A stretch of DNA of 64,000 nt from the NCBI GenBank assembly GCA_050305935.1, contig JBNLGG010000014.1, forward strand, positions 1-64,000, written 5' to 3'. Both the position numbers and the translations under genes were made by a program. Below, in pieces: positions 1-10,700 of this stretch. The notes beneath the pieces were generated by a model. That model was not told the DNA's origin and ran no database searches. It worked only from the letters and a program-made list of their open reading frames with translations. Origin of the DNA: CAJXNP01 sp050305935. Its GTDB lineage: Bacteria; Bacteroidota; Bacteroidia; Cytophagales; Cyclobacteriaceae. Every line of letters begins with the position of its first letter. Positions within the stretch are counted from its first letter, which is position 1.

Positions 1-2
1 GG

Positions 3-1379
3 CCAGAAGAAAAAAAGGCAAAAATAGCTGAATTGCTGTTTAGCAAGGAAAACGGTTCTGACGGAACACCTAAAGGCATCGGGCTGTCAGCCTGGCGTTT
101 TAATATTGGCGCGGGCAGCGCCGAGCAGGGTAATGACAGCCAGATCAATGATGAATGGCGAAGGGCTGAATGTTTTTTGGATGCAGATGGAAATTATGAT
201 TGGGCCAAACAGGAAGGCCAGCAGTGGTTTTTGAAAGCGGCCGGTGAATATGGAGTCGATGATTTTATAGCCTTTGTAAACAGCCCGCCGGTTGCAATGA
301 CCAAAAATGGAAAAGCGTGGTCGGATAATGGCGAATCAGCTAACCTGGAAGAAAAAAATCACAATGCTTACGCGGAATTCATCGTGGAATGTATCACTGG
401 TCTAAAGAACCAAACGGGCGTCGACATAGATTATATCAGTCCGTTCAATGAACCCCAATGGGAATGGAAATGCTGCGGGCAGGAAGGATCGCCCTGGAAC
501 AATGACGAGATCAGGAAGGCAGTAGTGGCCATTGACCAGCAACTTCAGAAAAGCCAATTGACAAACATAAAAATGGAAGTTACTGAAGCTGGGCAGATCG
601 ATTTTTTATACAGTGACGCTAAAAGCCCGAATAACAGGGATAATCAGATAGTTGAATTTTTTAATCCCACTTCGGTGAACTACCTGGGTAATTTGAATTC
701 TGTTGCTCAAAAGATTGCTGCACACAGCTATTTTACTACCTACGACGTGCAACATCTAATAAATACACGAAAGGAAGTCCATCAGAAAATCAAGTCTGTC
801 AGTCCTGATCTCGAATATTGGATGACAGAATACACAATTTTAGAAAATAATGACGAGATAAAAGGGAATGGTCGTGATCTGGGAATAGTGCCTGCGATAT
901 ACATGGCGCGGGTTATTCAGGCCGATATGTTGTTTGCACGGGCAAGTGCTTGGCATTGGTGGCTTGCTGTATCTCCTTATGACTATAAAGATGGATTGGT
1001 ATATATCGACATGGATAAGGACAATGGCAATGTGTATGAATCGAAAATGCTTTGGGCCTTGGGGAATTTTTCCCGGTTTATCAGGCCTGGCAGCGAGAGG
1101 ATTGAGATTGGCCGTAAAGATGGCACTTCTGTCGAAGAATCCTTGTACGGAATCATATCGTCAGCCTATTCCACTCCGGATGATGAAATAATAGTAGTTT
1201 TTACCAACCAGCGAAAAGTAGACGAAAAAATAAGAATCAGCGGCCTGGAGGGTACTAAGATCGCAACCTACGTTACTTCCGCTGGCGTGGATGATAATTT
1301 GAGATATGATGGTGAAACAGACCTGGATGAGGTGATTATCTTGCCGGGACGATCCATTGTCACGTGCGTGATCAAGTGA
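3..1379 (+). CDS. GH30-family glycoside hydrolase, 5'-truncated by window edge
   Basis: The reading frame is open to the left edge of the window, so the true start and signal peptide lie outside it. The protein resembles secreted (beta/alpha)8-barrel hydrolases of family GH30, in the group with endo-beta-1,6-galactanases and related enzymes. Visible signs are GIGLSAWRFNIG near the N-terminus, the acid/base motif FNEPQWEW about 140 residues in, and a second conserved glutamate in WMTEYTIL near residue 270 as the likely nucleophile. A beta-sandwich-like tail closes the protein. It sits 123 bp upstream of a hybrid two-component regulator on the same strand, as expected at the end of a polysaccharide-utilisation locus. 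The exact substrate is not decidable from sequence. Confidence 0.8.
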   Translation, partial: PEEKKAKIAELLFSKENGSDGTPKGIGLSAWRFNIGAGSAEQGNDSQINDEWRRAECFLDADGNYDWAKQEGQQWFLKAAGEYGVDDFIAFVNSPPVAMTKNGKAWSDNGESANLEEKNHNAYAEFIVECITGLKNQTGVDIDYISPFNEPQWEWKCCGQEGSPWNNDEIRKAVVAIDQQLQKSQLTNIKMEVTEAGQIDFLYSDAKSPNNRDNQIVEFFNPTSVNYLGNLNSVAQKIAAHSYFTTYDVQHLINTRKEVHQKIKSVSPDLEYWMTEYTILENNDEIKGNGRDLGIVPAIYMARVIQADMLFARASAWHWWLAVSPYDYKDGLVYIDMDKDNGNVYESKMLWALGNFSRFIRPGSERIEIGRKDGTSVEESLYGIISSAYSTPDDEIIVVFTNQRKVDEKIRISGLEGTKIATYVTSAGVDDNLRYDGETDLDEVIILPGRSIVTCVIK

Positions 1380-1502
1380 AGTGACTTGTACACCGACCGA
1401 TGGTGATATCGAAATATTGCAGGTGAATCAATTGGACTCGGCCCAGTGTCCATTTTATATTTAACCAATAATAAAAACGAATAATTTGTAGTAATTTAAA
1501 GG

Positions 1503-4500
1503 ATGGCATTTACGATGAGGGGATTGAGCAAAGCGAGTACATTGTTGGTTTTTATCATTCTTTTGACTTCTGGCCTTAGCTCCAGGGGCCAGTCCAGTCT
1601 CTTTACTCAATATAAATTCCACAGATTGAATGAGTCGAATGGCTTAACAAACAATGTGGTTAACGACATCGTGCAAGATACGCTGGGGCAAATATGGGTG
1701 GCGACAAATGAGGGCTTGTTTAGGTACCAGGGATTTGGATTTCAGAAATTCATCAGGGAGAGGAATAACCTGAATACCCTGCATAACAACAATGTAGAAC
1801 AACTTTATCTCGACCAAAACAACAACGTATGGATTCTCACCGATGAAGGCGTTGGTAAATACAGTTACGAAATAGATGTAACAGAACGGTTCCTTCCGGA
1901 AAAAATTACCGGTCGGATAAGTTCCATGGTCATGGATAATTTTGGCACCTGCTATTTTGGAAGGTACGAGAGTGGGATTATCAAAGTGGAAGGAGATAGT
2001 ATATTCTCGCTGCCATTAAAGGACGATGTATCAGGATTAGACTTTGGTAATTACAGTGTGTTAAATATGTGCCTGACAGGCAATCACCTTTGGGCGACGG
2101 TCAGCGATATGGGTGTTATAGCCTATAGCCTGGATGATCAGCAGATTACTTTTTTTACTGCGAGTGAATTAGCCGGAAGGGAAAAGCTCAAGTTCTTTGA
2201 ATTATACCAGGATGACAATGGAATATGGGCAGGGTCAGAAGTTGGTGTACACCATCTTCAATTGGGGAAGGATCATTCGAAGATAATAAATAATGGACTC
2301 AGAGAGATTTTACCGGAAGATGACTACCTGACTATTTATAAGGATAAAAACAATACAATGTGGGTGGGATCGCGGCAAAATGGTTTATACACTATCGCTG
2401 AAGCGATGCCGGGCAAATATCAATTGACTACCCACTTTACACCAGAGGTGGATGAGTTTGGGATTTCTCACCGCACAATCAGTAAAATATTTCAGGAGAA
2501 AAATGGGTTCTTTTGGCTTGGAACCCACAATGGTGGGATAAATGTCTTTAATCCGGAAGGGGAGAAGGTAAGGGCCGTCACGAAGCAAATCCAGGAATCT
2601 GAGTATTCCCTGAATTATCAAAATGTGTGGGGTATATGCGAGAGCACAACGGGCCAAATTTGGGTAGGCACGGATGGCATGGGATTAAGCGTTTTGGATC
2701 CCACTACCGGTAAAGTGGAATCTGACGTCATCAAAGGTCTGGGTAATATCGCGATTTTATCGGTATTTGAAGACTCAAAAAACAGACTATGGCTGGGCAC
2801 CTATTCAAACGGGGTGTTTATGTACGATAAAGGGGTCGGCCGATTACAATCATTTTCCAAGACCTCAAGCCATTCGGAGTTAGAGGTGAACGATGTGAGG
2901 TGCTTTTTCGAGGATAATTCCGGAAGGATTTACATAGGCACAAACCAGGGTGGGTTATATTTTTACAATGACACGGAAGGAGTGGTAAAACGAGTGTCCG
3001 CCGTACCCTTGTCTGATATCCGATCCATTGCCTCCAGCGAAGGGTTCTTGTGGCTGGGAACATTCGGTCGGGGGCTTATTAAATATGACCCATCGCATGA
3101 TAGGGTGTTCTCCTCGACATGGAGTGAGCACAAAAGTCATCAAAAGGATGTCATTTTCGATATTTACAATGATGGTGGCACGTTGTGGGTGGCGACCAGG
3201 CACAACGGGGTGTTAGTATTTGACACAAAGGCTAATAAGTTTATCGACGTTGCAGAATTGGAAGAGATAAAAGGCAGGTCGATTTCTGGTTTGCAAATGG
3301 ATGGCAAACATAATCTTTGGTTGACCACAAACACCGGTATTATACACTATGATCGTAAGCTGGACAGGCTACAGGATTTTGGCACCGAGGATGGATTTCA
3401 GGCCGGTCATTTCAACTATGGGTCGATTTTTTTTTCAAAAAATGGGTATATGGTTGCCGGGGGGATCTACGGTATGAACCTATTCTATCCAAACGAAATC
3501 ACATCAGAATCATACGAACATGAAATTATACTTAACCAGATTAAGGTTTTCAATAAGGTAGTCAATCCTACTAATTCAAAAGTATTTCCTCCGGGTAAAA
3601 GCATTTTCTTAACCAATAGGATACACCTGAACCATTCTGACAATATCTTTTCCATTCAATTTTCCCTTCCAGGCTTCACCACACATAGTAAAAATGATTT
3701 TGTATACATGCTGAAAGGGTATGAAGACAAATGGCAATATGGGGCAGAGTCAAACATCGCAAACTATAGGAACGTCCCCCCGGGAGAATATACGTTTAGG
3801 GTTAAAAGTCTACTCAGTGATGTGGAAAAGACCTTGGTCATCTCCATTTCGCCACCCATTTGGAAAACCTGGCCGACTTATATAATGTACTGTTTCATGA
3901 TTGTATTCCTGGTTTGGAGAATAAACAAATTTAGCAGTAGCCGGATGGTTCTTAAGCAGAAATTGGAATTTGAACAGGAACTTAGGGAAAAAGAGCATTC
4001 CATTATGCAGGAAAAGCTACGGTTTTACACCAATTTTTCCCATGAATTAAAGACCCCACTTACATTGATACAGGGGCCGGTAAACGATTTGATCAATACC
4101 ATCAAAGATCCGAAGCAACTTCAATACTTAAACCTCATCAGAAAAAACACCGGGATCATTTTAAAATTCATTCGCCGGATGCTTGAGTTTAGGAAGATCG
4201 AAATGAATAAAACGATCCTGAATGTAGGAAAGCATGATTTAAAGATATTAGCGCAAGAGGAAGCCGAAAGTTTTGGGTTTCTGGCCAAAGAAAAAGGAGT
4301 TAAGTTTGGTTTTTACTGTGTAAGCGAACTGGAAGCCTGGGTGGATCTGGAAAAGATCGAGATTGTGATGAACAACCTCCTGTCAAATGCATTTAAATAC
4401 ACGCCAGCTGGAAAAACCGTAAATTTTAGTGTGTATGATGAAAATGCCTACCTGGTGATCGAGGTGAGGGATGAAGGTATGGGAATAAAGACCAATGAAC

Positions 4501-5585
4501 TGGCCAATATATTTTCCCCGTTTTTCCAGGCATCAAATTCGATTAGTGCGGGAGGAACCGGCATCGGGCTGGCGCTTTGTAAGAGTTTTGTGGAATTGCA
4601 CCTTGGCACAATTGAAGTAAAAACCCAGGAAGGAAAGGGTACGATATTTATCGTGAGAATTCCCAAAGATAAATCTCTTTTAGTGGATAAAGAATATGTC
4701 CGCTTTATTCATACCGAAGAGAAGGTGCGGGGCCATCTGGAGGTGGATGAATATGATGAGGCAGACGATTTGGCTGATTTTGAAAATGAAAACGAAAAAA
4801 TGCTCCTGGTGGTCGATGATAATAAGGATATATCGGCGTATATAAAATCTTTATTTATGCAGGAATTTCGCGTGTTAAAAGCCGATAACGGTTTTGACGC
4901 CTATGAATTGGCGGTGCAAAAAATACCTGACATTATCATTTCAGATATGATGATGCCGGGAATGGACGGCGTGGAGTTCTGTGAAAAAATCAAAGGGAAT
5001 ATTTCCACCAGCCACATTCCGGTGATTATGCTCACTGCAAAAGACTCAAAACAGGACAAGATCCATGGGTTTGAAGTGGGGACAGATGATTACATCACTA
5101 AGCCGTTTTCCTCAGAACTTCTGGTGGCGAGGGTAAATAACCTGCTAAAGAACAGGAAAATGCTTGAATTGAGATACAATTCAAGTGATTTGATTGATCC
5201 CGATTCCGCAAATAAAACAACGGAAGTTGAGTTTATTTTAAAAGCCGAAAGCCTCATTTTGCAAATGCTGGAAGGTTCCGGCTTCACTGTGCCGAAGCTT
5301 TGCAAAGAGCTGGGAATGAGCCAAAGCGCGTTGTACCGAAAAATAAAATCGTTGACCGGGGTTTCGATACAGATATTCATCAGGAAAATAAGGATCAAGC
5401 GTTCCGCGCAGTGGTTGCTTTCCGAAGACATGACGGTAACCGAAATAGCGTTTGCTTTGGATTTTGCCGATTTAAAATATTTTAGAAAATGCTTTAAGGA
5501 ACAGTTTGGGATGACCCCGTCGGAATATAAAGCTTCTCATAGTACCAATACCAGGGATGGAAAGATCAAAATAGACGCGATGTGA
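1503..5585 (+). CDS. Hybrid two-component system sensor/regulator (HTCS)
   Basis: This 1360-residue protein joins a glycan sensor and a DNA-binding regulator in one chain. In order: signal peptide (about 1-30); periplasmic two-component-propeller repeats (GQIWVATNEGLF, IWVGTDGMGL, RLWLGTYSNGVF); a Y_Y_Y domain near 730-775; a membrane segment near 788-806; a histidine kinase with NFSHELKTPL near 845; an ATPase with N box NNLLSNAFKYTP near 957 and GGTGIGLAL near 1017; a receiver domain (VVDDNKD near 1100, phospho-acceptor Asp in SDMMMPGMDG near 1148); and a C-terminal AraC helix-turn-helix. Length and architecture match Bacteroidota HTCS proteins. It probably senses an oligosaccharide and activates the neighbouring GH30-containing locus. 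No key residue is missing. Confidence 0.95.
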   Translation: MAFTMRGLSKASTLLVFIILLTSGLSSRGQSSLFTQYKFHRLNESNGLTNNVVNDIVQDTLGQIWVATNEGLFRYQGFGFQKFIRERNNLNTLHNNNVEQLYLDQNNNVWILTDEGVGKYSYEIDVTERFLPEKITGRISSMVMDNFGTCYFGRYESGIIKVEGDSIFSLPLKDDVSGLDFGNYSVLNMCLTGNHLWATVSDMGVIAYSLDDQQITFFTASELAGREKLKFFELYQDDNGIWAGSEVGVHHLQLGKDHSKIINNGLREILPEDDYLTIYKDKNNTMWVGSRQNGLYTIAEAMPGKYQLTTHFTPEVDEFGISHRTISKIFQEKNGFFWLGTHNGGINVFNPEGEKVRAVTKQIQESEYSLNYQNVWGICESTTGQIWVGTDGMGLSVLDPTTGKVESDVIKGLGNIAILSVFEDSKNRLWLGTYSNGVFMYDKGVGRLQSFSKTSSHSELEVNDVRCFFEDNSGRIYIGTNQGGLYFYNDTEGVVKRVSAVPLSDIRSIASSEGFLWLGTFGRGLIKYDPSHDRVFSSTWSEHKSHQKDVIFDIYNDGGTLWVATRHNGVLVFDTKANKFIDVAELEEIKGRSISGLQMDGKHNLWLTTNTGIIHYDRKLDRLQDFGTEDGFQAGHFNYGSIFFSKNGYMVAGGIYGMNLFYPNEITSESYEHEIILNQIKVFNKVVNPTNSKVFPPGKSIFLTNRIHLNHSDNIFSIQFSLPGFTTHSKNDFVYMLKGYEDKWQYGAESNIANYRNVPPGEYTFRVKSLLSDVEKTLVISISPPIWKTWPTYIMYCFMIVFLVWRINKFSSSRMVLKQKLEFEQELREKEHSIMQEKLRFYTNFSHELKTPLTLIQGPVNDLINTIKDPKQLQYLNLIRKNTGIILKFIRRMLEFRKIEMNKTILNVGKHDLKILAQEEAESFGFLAKEKGVKFGFYCVSELEAWVDLEKIEIVMNNLLSNAFKYTPAGKTVNFSVYDENAYLVIEVRDEGMGIKTNELANIFSPFFQASNSISAGGTGIGLALCKSFVELHLGTIEVKTQEGKGTIFIVRIPKDKSLLVDKEYVRFIHTEEKVRGHLEVDEYDEADDLADFENENEKMLLVVDDNKDISAYIKSLFMQEFRVLKADNGFDAYELAVQKIPDIIISDMMMPGMDGVEFCEKIKGNISTSHIPVIMLTAKDSKQDKIHGFEVGTDDYITKPFSSELLVARVNNLLKNRKMLELRYNSSDLIDPDSANKTTEVEFILKAESLILQMLEGSGFTVPKLCKELGMSQSALYRKIKSLTGVSIQIFIRKIRIKRSAQWLLSEDMTVTEIAFALDFADLKYFRKCFKEQFGMTPSEYKASHSTNTRDGKIKIDAM

Positions 5586-5857
5586 TTCGACAGGTTTTGG
5601 TTTTAGGTCAAATAGTGTCGTGAAATTCATATGTATGAGCAAACCGTTGTGTCGCTGCGAGCATTTTCGGCCTTACAGCAAATGTTCGATGAAAATTATG
5701 AAATTGGCAATGAATCACTTCTTTTCTTTTGCTCTGTTGTGAAAATACTGATAAAATCAAAACAAGATTAAAAAATAGATATTTTTATAAAATACGTTTA
5801 TATTTAAGTAGGCATTGATTACATGTTACAAGTCAGGATCCCAATTAATTTCTCTTG

Positions 5858-6457
5858 ATGAAAGAACTTTACTTCAATCGTGAAAAAATTATTGAGGAAA
5901 TTGCCAGCCATGGATGTGAAAAGGCGTTTCGTGAATTCTTTAATATATACTATGCAAAGTTGCTTCACCTGGCATTTTCAATTGTCAGAAACGATGACAT
6001 TGCCCAAGACGTGGTGCTGGAAGTTTTTGAAAAAGTGTGGGAACAGAGGGGTGGATTGAACGAAATCGAGAACATCACGAAATATTTATTTGTTCTGATT
6101 AAAAACAAGTCCATCGATGAGTTGAGGAAGAGAAAAGAGCTCATCGCCCTGGAAAGCGGGGAATCTAACCTTATTGAGAAAGTCATATCGCAGCATCCGG
6201 AAAATATACTATTGAATAAAGAGCTCTCAGAAAGGATTGAAATAGCAGTACTTAATTTACCCGAAAAGTGCAGGCTCATTTATCGGTTAATAAAAGAAGA
6301 CGGTCTCAAATACAAAGAAGCTTCCGAGCTGCTCAATTTATCCCCAAAGACCATCGATAATCATATATCTTTAGCCATGAGCCGTATTAGAAAGGAGGTA
6401 GAGGTATATCTTAGTGATCATAAAAATATCCTTGGAAGATCATTGGCTCTATACTGA
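5858..6457 (+). CDS. ECF RNA polymerase sigma factor, FecI-like (locus A)
   Basis: A 199-residue sigma-70-family extracytoplasmic-function factor. The sigma-2 region (AFREFFNIYYAKLLHLAFSI, then DIAQDVVLEVFEKVWE) and sigma-4 region (LPEKCRLIYRLI, YKEASELLNLSPKTIDNHI) are both clear. ATG 5858 is preferred; a TTG directly before it would add one residue. The gene is followed by fecR and then susC/susD on the same strand. It is therefore expected to transcribe the SusCD locus when its anti-sigma factor is signalled by the TonB-dependent receptor. The 270 bp upstream separate it from the HTCS gene and hold no other gene; they are A+T-rich and probably carry its promoter. Confidence 0.92.
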   Translation: MKELYFNREKIIEEIASHGCEKAFREFFNIYYAKLLHLAFSIVRNDDIAQDVVLEVFEKVWEQRGGLNEIENITKYLFVLIKNKSIDELRKRKELIALESGESNLIEKVISQHPENILLNKELSERIEIAVLNLPEKCRLIYRLIKEDGLKYKEASELLNLSPKTIDNHISLAMSRIRKEVEVYLSDHKNILGRSLALY

Positions 6458-6584
6458 CAGTATTGTTAATTTAATATTTTGCCTGCCATTTCTCACCTGT
6501 TTTTTTTTATTTGGATAATTTTTTTCTGTACACGCTAGGGAATTTTCAATTCCCACACGTCCCTTAACAAACAGCATACAACCA

Positions 6585-7622
6585 ATGTCGGATTCTCATG
6601 ATATAGACAGGATTATTTTTCTTCATCTGTCTGGTGAGGCAAACCTTGAAGAAATTCAGGAACTGAGGAGATGGATAAACAGCGACCCACGCAATAAAGA
6701 GGTATTTGAAAACTTAGCTGAATTTTGGAAGGGAAGTAAAATAGAAGTCGAAGCAAAAAACAAGGAAACCGCTTTTTCCGCTCTCTTGGTGAGGATCAAG
6801 CGCCAGGATGATGAGAAGGTAAGGCATATAAGCTCCTGTCGGACGCCAACGTCAAAAAACAAATGGAGGGGAAGGCGAATAGTGGCTGCTGTCATTGGTC
6901 TTTTTTTGGCTTCTATAGTATTTCAATATGGAATAGAGAATGGTGTCAAAGCATCTCAAGCGCAGGAAACTGCCATTGTAAACAAGCAAACGCCAATCGG
7001 TCAAAAATTATCGCTCAAACTTCCTGACGGTTCAAAAGTATGGCTTAATGGTGGTTCTTCGATTTCCTACCCGGAGGTTTTTGATAGCAAAGAAAGGAGG
7101 GTTATACTGGAAGGAGAAGCTTTTTTTGACGTTCAGCGGGATGAACGGAGGCCACTTATAGTCGAAATAGGTAGCATGTATGTTTCCGTTTTGGGAACGG
7201 AGTTTAATGTAAAAGCGTTCCCCGAAGAAAAAATGGCTAAAGTTGCATTGGTATCGGGAAAGGTGAAAGTTGATAAATATAAAAGCGATTCCCAATATGA
7301 ATCTTTTGTCCTTGAGCCGGGCGAAGAAATAACCTACAGTGAGGCAAGTGGGGAAATAGAAAAACAAAGATTTGACCTCGACTATGTTACTGCCTGGAAG
7401 GATGGAACCCTTATATTTCATAATGACTCTTTCTCTTCATTTGTCCAAAAACTCGAAAGATGGTATGGTGTGGAAGTCAATGTAGAAGGGCAGCCTTCGG
7501 ATCATTTTATTGTGACTGGAAAGTTTGAAAATGAAAATATGGAAAATGTTTTAAGGACTCTGCAATTCAGCAGGGATTTTGAATTTACAATTGAAGATAA
7601 ATTATTAACCATAAAATTTTAG
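6585..7622 (+). CDS. FecR-family anti-sigma factor (locus A)
   Basis: A 345-residue membrane-spanning anti-sigma factor. The N-terminal cytoplasmic part (about 1-95) would bind the sigma factor. One membrane segment lies near residues 100-118 (AAVIGLFLASIVFQYGI). The periplasmic FecR domain begins near TPIGQKLSLKLPDGSKVWLN and includes GEAFFDVQRD and LGTEFNVKA. The C-terminal DUF4974-type domain (FVQKLERWYGVEVNV through LLTIKF) would contact the receptor's signalling domain. It lies between the sigma and susC genes, the standard order for a transenvelope relay of receptor, FecR and sigma. A 155-bp gap with two hairpins separates it from susC. Confidence 0.93.
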   Translation: MSDSHDIDRIIFLHLSGEANLEEIQELRRWINSDPRNKEVFENLAEFWKGSKIEVEAKNKETAFSALLVRIKRQDDEKVRHISSCRTPTSKNKWRGRRIVAAVIGLFLASIVFQYGIENGVKASQAQETAIVNKQTPIGQKLSLKLPDGSKVWLNGGSSISYPEVFDSKERRVILEGEAFFDVQRDERRPLIVEIGSMYVSVLGTEFNVKAFPEEKMAKVALVSGKVKVDKYKSDSQYESFVLEPGEEITYSEASGEIEKQRFDLDYVTAWKDGTLIFHNDSFSSFVQKLERWYGVEVNVEGQPSDHFIVTGKFENENMENVLRTLQFSRDFEFTIEDKLLTIKF

Positions 7623-7652
7623 ATCATGTAACAGCTCGATACTTAAAAGAAA

Positions 7653-7687
7653 AAAACCTGTGAGCTTGATGAAAAGTCACAGGTTTA
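7653..7687. other. Hairpin between fecR and susC (locus A, first)
   Basis: A perfect 10-bp stem, AAACCTGTGA at 7654-7663 with TCACAGGTTT at 7677-7686, with a 13-nt loop and an A-rich run just before it. It lies 31 bp after the fecR stop. There is no strong T run on the + strand side, so it is at best a weak terminator for sigma/fecR; it may instead be an RNA structure at the start of the susC leader. A comparable hairpin sits at the same place in locus B. Confidence 0.6.
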
Positions 7688-7704
7688 ACGACCGATTAGA
7701 TGTC

Positions 7705-7726
7705 CAAACAAACGGCTATTTGTTTG
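7705..7726. other. Hairpin between fecR and susC (locus A, second)
   Basis: CAAACAAA at 7705-7712 pairs perfectly with TTTGTTTG at 7719-7726 across a 6-nt loop. It lies 51 bp before the susC start codon, within the probable susC leader. Function unknown. Confidence 0.5.
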
Positions 7727-7777
7727 ATAATCAATGGTCTAAACTTACATAATATATAATAGTTCAATTGCAAAATT

Positions 7778-10700
7778 ATGAAAAAAAAGCTACTAAGACT
7801 ATTTATGATGGTCTCAAAATACACTTTATATGGAACACTGCTACAGCTAATTTTCTTAAGCTTGGTTTTTGCTTCAAAAACAGAAGCGCAAAGAATAACT
7901 AGCATAAAAAAGGCTGAAATCCTGGTGGAGTTTAACCAATCAAGTTTATTCGAAGTGTTTTCTTCAATAGAAGCCAACACCAACTTTCAATTCGTTTATT
8001 TCTCCCCCGATTTAAGGACTGCTGAAAAGAGATTTGATCTAAGAAGGAAAAAGGTCACTGTTGCAGATTTGTTGTTAATGCTTTCTGAAGAATACCAATT
8101 GGCTTTTAAGCAAGTCAATAATAGCATAATGGTGAGGAAACTGGCTGAAGATCAAATTGGAACGGATAAAAGCGTTGAGATCGTTCTTCAGAGGATGACC
8201 GTAACCGGGCAAGTTACGTCAATGGAAAATCCAGATGGATTACCTGGAGTGAACGTTGTTATCAAAGGTACCGCACAGGGAACCGTTACTGATATTGATG
8301 GAAACTACTCAATTGAAGTGCCTTCCCCGGAATCCATTCTTGTATTCAGTTCGGTAGGTTACGTGTTCGAAGAGGTCACGGTAGGGAACAAGTCGGTGAT
8401 TAACATGGATTTAACACCTGATGTTACCGCCTTAGAAGAAATCGTCGTAATTGGATATGGAGAACAAAAGTCGAGCGATATATCCGGAGCCGTTTCTACC
8501 GTATCGGTTCAGGAAATAAAGGAAAGCCCGGTCGCTAATTTAAGTAATACCTTAGCGGGAAGGACGCCAGGGATCATCGCCACGCAGCCAACTGGGGAGC
8601 CTGGCAATGATAATGCAGTTATCAGAATTCGTGGGGCAGCAACCACTGGTGGGAGTAGTGAACCAATTTACGTGATCGATGGCATCGTACGTTCGTCCAG
8701 TGATTTTTTCCAATTGAATTCCAATGAAATCGAATCGGTGTCTATATTAAAAGACGCAGCAAGCGCAGCAGTATTTGGAATGAGAGCAGGAAATGGCGTT
8801 GTATTGGTTACTACAAAGAGAGGCCGGGAAGGAAAAATGCAGATCTCTTTTTCAGGAAATTTCGCTATTCAGGAACGAACCCGGGAACCTGAGTTCTTAA
8901 ATTCTTATGAATATGCGCTATTGAGAAATGAAGCTTTGGAGAATTCCGGGCAGCAGCCTGAGTTTTCCGATGAAGACATCCAGAAATATCTGGATGGAAG
9001 TAGCCCGGATACGCATCCTGATACGGACTGGTTTGACTTGATTAGGAAATCAGCTCCCATGCAACAATACAACTTATCAGCTACCGGGGGTACTGAAAAC
9101 ATTCAATATGCAACTTCATTGAGTTACTTGGATCAGGAAGGGATAACTACATCTGATGACTTCAGAAGATATAATTTCCGGTCAAACATAGATGCCAATG
9201 TCACGAATACTACTCGTTTTTCTTTTGATATTTCCTACCGAAAGCAAAAAAGGGAAAGTTTAGGCAAAGGTAATGAGTTGTTCCGATGGCTAAACACGCA
9301 GCCTAATAAAGCTCCTTTGGAATTTTCCAACGGTGGTGTGGCAAGTGGGCCGGCCTACATTGCACTTACTGAAAATGGATACAGAAGGAATGAGGTAGAA
9401 GCGCTGAGAACGAGAATTCAACTTGAACAGCAAATACCCTTTATTGATGGATTATCAGTGAAGTTGATAGGTGCTTTTGATGACACGCAAACCGATAATA
9501 AAAACTGGTATTATCCGGTGGTGCCTTTTTACACAGTCGATGGTAATGGTAATTTATTAGAACAACCACTACCGGCAAACTCCCTGGATGAAAATTCCAG
9601 AGACGATCAGGCAGTGACCCTTCAGGCACACTTAAATTATGAAAAGTCATTTGGAAAATTTGGTATCTCCGCATTAGCGCTTTATACCCAAACCGAGACT
9701 ACCCAGGAATTCATCGGCGGACACAGAGAAGGCTATACGATTGGTATTGATGAACTTAAATTTGGTGGTGCCGCAAACCAAACCAACGACGGTTATTCTG
9801 GGACCAGTGGCCGGCAGGGATTTGTAGGCAGATTAAATCTCGCCTATGCTGAGAAATATCTGTTTGAAGCTTCCGTTCGTAGAGATGGTTCCGAGCAATT
9901 TGCCCCTGATCAACGATGGGGTACCTTCCCTTCCATTTCCGGGGCTTATATTATTTCTAAGGAACCCTTTATGAGTGATATTTCATTTCTTGATTTCCTT
10001 AAAATCAGGGGGTCTTATGGATTACTAGGAAATGATCGAATAAGCGGTTCTTCCTTTCTTTATTTACAATCTTATAATATAAACGCCGGTAGGTTTCCTT
10101 ATGCTGTATTTGGCGATGGCAACATATATCCAACAATAGAGGAAGGTCGCTTAGCAAGTCCTAATGTTACCTGGGAAACCGTAGCAAAAACAGATATAGG
10201 TTTTGATGCATTTTTCATGGATGCAAAACTTTCTTTGACTTTTGACTATTTCTACGAGAAACGAACCGATATTCTGGGGGACAATCTTGGGATAGTACCT
10301 GATTTTTTCGGAATTGCATTACCAATTGAAAATGTTACCCGTGTAGATAACCGTGGTTTTGAAATGAGTGTCAGGTATGAGGATCAAGTTACTGATGACT
10401 TTTTCTTTTCTGTAAATGCCAACATTACTCATGCCAAAAATGAGGTGGTATTTATTCCTGAACCAGAAGATATTAATCCAAATCTTAGTCGAATAGGGCA
10501 CCCACTTGGTATGGCATACGGTTATAGAGCGTTGGGCATTTTCCAAACACAAGAGGAAGTCGATAATTGGGCAACCCAAGTTGGGGATACGGCTCCAGGG
10601 GATATTAAAATGGAAGACATCAATGGAGATGGTGAAATCAATGAGCTGGACCGCGTTCCAATTGGAGTTTCCAGTGGAAGTTCTAATGTACCTGAATATA